Shown: positions 4,921 through 6,004 of the stretch, one piece after another
How the letters are laid out: the number at the start of each line of letters is the position of its first letter
Position numbering within the stretch: the stretch's first letter is position 1
Source: Sphingomonadaceae bacterium
Lineage (GTDB): Bacteria > Pseudomonadota > Alphaproteobacteria > Sphingomonadales > Sphingomonadaceae
Direction of reading: 5' to 3'
Assembly: GCA_014380205.1 (NCBI GenBank)
Contig: JACMKH010000351.1
Coordinates: 1 to 6,004, forward strand
Length of the DNA: 6,004 nt
Translations under genes and position numbers: made by a program
The notes under the pieces: generated by a model
What the model was told of the DNA's origin: nothing
Seen by the model: the letters and a program-made list of their open reading frames with translations, nothing else
Database searches by the model: none

Positions 4921-5304
4921 TTAGCGGCCGTCGTCGTTCCCATCGGCGGGATTGACGTTGATCGTAACGCCGCCGCCGTCCTCGTCGCGCTCGATGCGGA
5001 CGCCGCGCGCGTCGACGACCGCCTCGTTCGCGGTCTCGGCCGCCTCGTCGACTGCTTCGTCGATCGCCTCGTCGGCGTCGATCCCGGCCTCGCGCAGTTC
5101 TTCGCGAATCTCATCGCGGACGCGCGCGCGAATCTCCTCGCCGCTTTCGGCGTCGTCGGTGGTGATCACGGCATGATCGTCGTCGTCGCCCCACCACGGC
5201 CCCTGCCACAGCACGATCGCGCCGAGCAACGCGCCGCCGAGGATGAAGGCGCGCTTGCGGCGCGGATCGGGCTCGGGGTCGCGCTGGGGGACGAGATCGG
5301 GCAT
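4921..5304 (-). CDS. acidic single-pass membrane protein, function unknown
   Basis: I do not recognise the family of this 127-residue protein. Residues 1-18 are hydrophilic and end in RRKR (15-18). A single membrane helix, about 19-35, follows (FILGGALLGAIVLW at 20-33), then WW and an acidic run GDDDD (39-43). By the positive-inside rule the C-terminal part would be periplasmic. Residues 55-97 are Glu/Asp/Ala/Arg-rich and probably helical, perhaps coiled coil. The tail (100-120) alternates hydrophobic and charged residues (VRIERD, VTINVNP), which suggests beta strands, and ends in DGNDDGR. The ATG at 5304 has an AAGG ribosome-binding site (5317-5314, 9 nt upstream). TAAGGT at 5334-5329 might be a -10, but no good -35 accompanies it. 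The gene directly precedes the alkB array, and a copy of its last codons persists before alkB copy 2, so it was the neighbour when the array was duplicated. Confidence 0.75.
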   Translation of the reverse strand: MPDLVPQRDPEPDPRRKRAFILGGALLGAIVLWQGPWWGDDDDHAVITTDDAESGEEIRARVRDEIREELREAGIDADEAIDEAVDEAAETANEAVVDARGVRIERDEDGGGVTINVNPADGNDDGR

Positions 5305-5363
5305 GTCGAGGGACCTTGGGTGTGGGCGGCGACCTTAGGGCAATCGGCCGCGTCGGGGAAGCG

Positions 5364-5774
5364 TCAGCCGAGCAGCCGTTCGCGCGCGTCGTCGGGCAGG
5401 GCTGTCGGGCTTCGCGTGGCGAGATCGACATGGACGTGAACGAGCTCGATCGTCGCGCGCAGGTCGTCGCTCCCTTCGCTGGCGGTCCCGTGCAGCTCGA
5501 AGACGGTGGTCAGGCTCGTCGTTCCAATCCGCGCGACGCGCGCGCGGCCTTCGATGACTTCGTCGAGGCGGATCGGTCGGAGATACTCGACCGTCGCCTT
5601 GACCACGTGCAGCTCGATCGCCTCCGGCCCGCTGAACGCCATCCCACGCGCGCGCCAGAATTCGGTGAGCAGCATGTCGGCGTATTCGAGGTGGCGGGAG
5701 TTGAACACGATCCCCTGCGGATCGACCTCCGAATAGCGGACGCGGAAACGGTGGGTGAAGCTGTCATCGGTCAT
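5364..5774 (-). CDS. hotdog-fold acyl-CoA thioesterase, 4HBT/YbgC type
   Basis: This 136-residue protein is of usual length for the 4-hydroxybenzoyl-CoA thioesterase family. The N-terminal segment VRYSEVDPQGIVFNSRHLEY (12-31) is the family signature. D18 is at the position of the catalytic aspartate and G21 and N25 lie on the central hotdog helix. VEYLRPIRLDEVIEG (62-76) and the final strands (85-95, 105-117) follow the expected order. It hydrolyses a thioester, releasing a free acid and CoA (or ACP); which acyl group cannot be told. It is cytoplasmic, with no signal or membrane segment. The start at 5774 has a clear GAAAGG ribosome-binding site that overlaps the stop codon of ccmB, and only 10 nt separate the two genes, so they are probably co-transcribed and translationally linked. 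An upstream extension to 5831 would overlap ccmB and is rejected. Confidence 0.9.
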   Translation of the reverse strand: MTDDSFTHRFRVRYSEVDPQGIVFNSRHLEYADMLLTEFWRARGMAFSGPEAIELHVVKATVEYLRPIRLDEVIEGRARVARIGTTSLTTVFELHGTASEGSDDLRATIELVHVHVDLATRSPTALPDDARERLLG

Positions 5775-5780
5775 CTCATG

Positions 5781-5786
5781 CCTTTC
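5781..5786 (-). promoter_or_regulatory. ribosome-binding site of the thioesterase gene
   Basis: GAAAGG on the minus strand (5786-5781) lies 6 nt before the ATG at 5774 and shares bases with the TGA of ccmB (5787-5785). It fixes the start at 5774. The nearby ATG at 5780 is followed after one codon by a stop. Confidence 0.7.
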
Positions 5787-6004
5787 AATCGCGCGCCGCC
5801 CGCAGCGCCGCGCCGGTCGCGAAGGGCGCACAGGCGGTGAGTAGCAGCGAGGCGGCGGCGAGCAGCTTGATGCCTCCGGACGCCGGATCGCTCAACGCCC
5901 CCGCGCCGAAAATCAGCATGGGAACGGCGAGCGGCAGCATGAGCAGGCCGGCGAGCGCGCCCGCCCGGCGGAGACCGGCGGTTAGCGCGCTCACCGTCAC
6001 CGCG
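5785..6004 (-). CDS. ccmB: haem exporter subunit CcmB, C-terminal fragment (cut by window edge)
   Basis: Only the last 73 codons are inside the window; the frame is open to the right edge. The sequence VTVSALTAGLRR, then LLMLPLAVPMLIFGAGAL, then a final hydrophobic helix LLAAASLLLTACAPFATGAALR is characteristic of the C-terminal two membrane segments of CcmB, especially the P-L-x-x-P-x-L-I-F-G-A-G motif. CcmB is the membrane partner of the ATPase CcmA in the System I cytochrome c maturation machinery, which handles haem delivery to CcmE in the inner membrane. The first visible in-frame start-like codon, GTG at 6000, is internal and not the true start. The gene reads into the thioesterase gene 10 nt downstream. 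Confidence 0.85.
   Translation of the reverse strand, partial: AVTVSALTAGLRRAGALAGLLMLPLAVPMLIFGAGALSDPASGGIKLLAAASLLLTACAPFATGAALRAARD

Noticed and set aside
5305..5343. A fourth copy of the alkB-type promoter before the acidic gene (CGATTGCCC at 5347-5339, minus strand)
   Set aside because: The -35-like element is there, but the hexamer 17 bp downstream is CCCAAG, not a -10, and this gene has an ordinary AAGG ribosome-binding site instead.

Overview
The window is GC-rich DNA with strongly GC-ending codons. It probably comes from an alphaproteobacterium of the Sphingomonadales. That assignment is an inference from base composition, the protein flavour, the ccmB neighbourhood and the promoter style; no marker gene is present.

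Layout, left to right. Positions 1-345 hold a possible 47-residue small ORF (29-172, +), followed at once by two related palindromic elements (171-219 and 231-292) lying in opposite orientations. Next, on the + strand, is a MobA-like nucleotidyltransferase (346-1134), whose 3' end overlaps by 24 bp the convergent minus-strand cluster. Everything from 1111 to the right edge reads leftward. In transcription order it is: the C-terminal end of the haem exporter subunit CcmB (5785-6004, cut by the window edge), a 4HBT-type hotdog thioesterase (5364-5774), an acidic single-pass membrane protein of unknown function (4921-5304), AlkB-family membrane di-iron hydroxylase copy 3 (3821-4873), copy 2 (2660-3712), a DUF4345 membrane protein fused to copy 2 by an ATGA overlap (2253-2663), and AlkB copy 1 (1111-2208).

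The centre of interest is the array of three diverged alkB-like genes. All three keep the nine histidines expected to hold the di-iron centre, but copies 2 and 3 have changed the non-histidine positions of the motifs (RHTAHH instead of RHSDHH; copy 2 also has THIRSHH instead of EHxRGHH). Each copy has its own, nearly superimposable promoter: GATTGT at -35, a spacer of exactly 17 bp, TATGAT/TATATT/TATGTT at -10, and a start codon only 6-8 nt after the -10. This predicts leaderless mRNAs. A short segment carrying the last codons of the acidic gene plus the -35 region recurs upstream of copy 2, a footprint of the tandem duplication that built the array.

The AlkB proteins would hydroxylate a terminal methyl or similar unactivated carbon in the inner membrane, using electrons from a rubredoxin or ferredoxin. 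No such electron carrier and no regulator are in the window, so the redox partner must be encoded elsewhere. The substrate is not known from the sequence.
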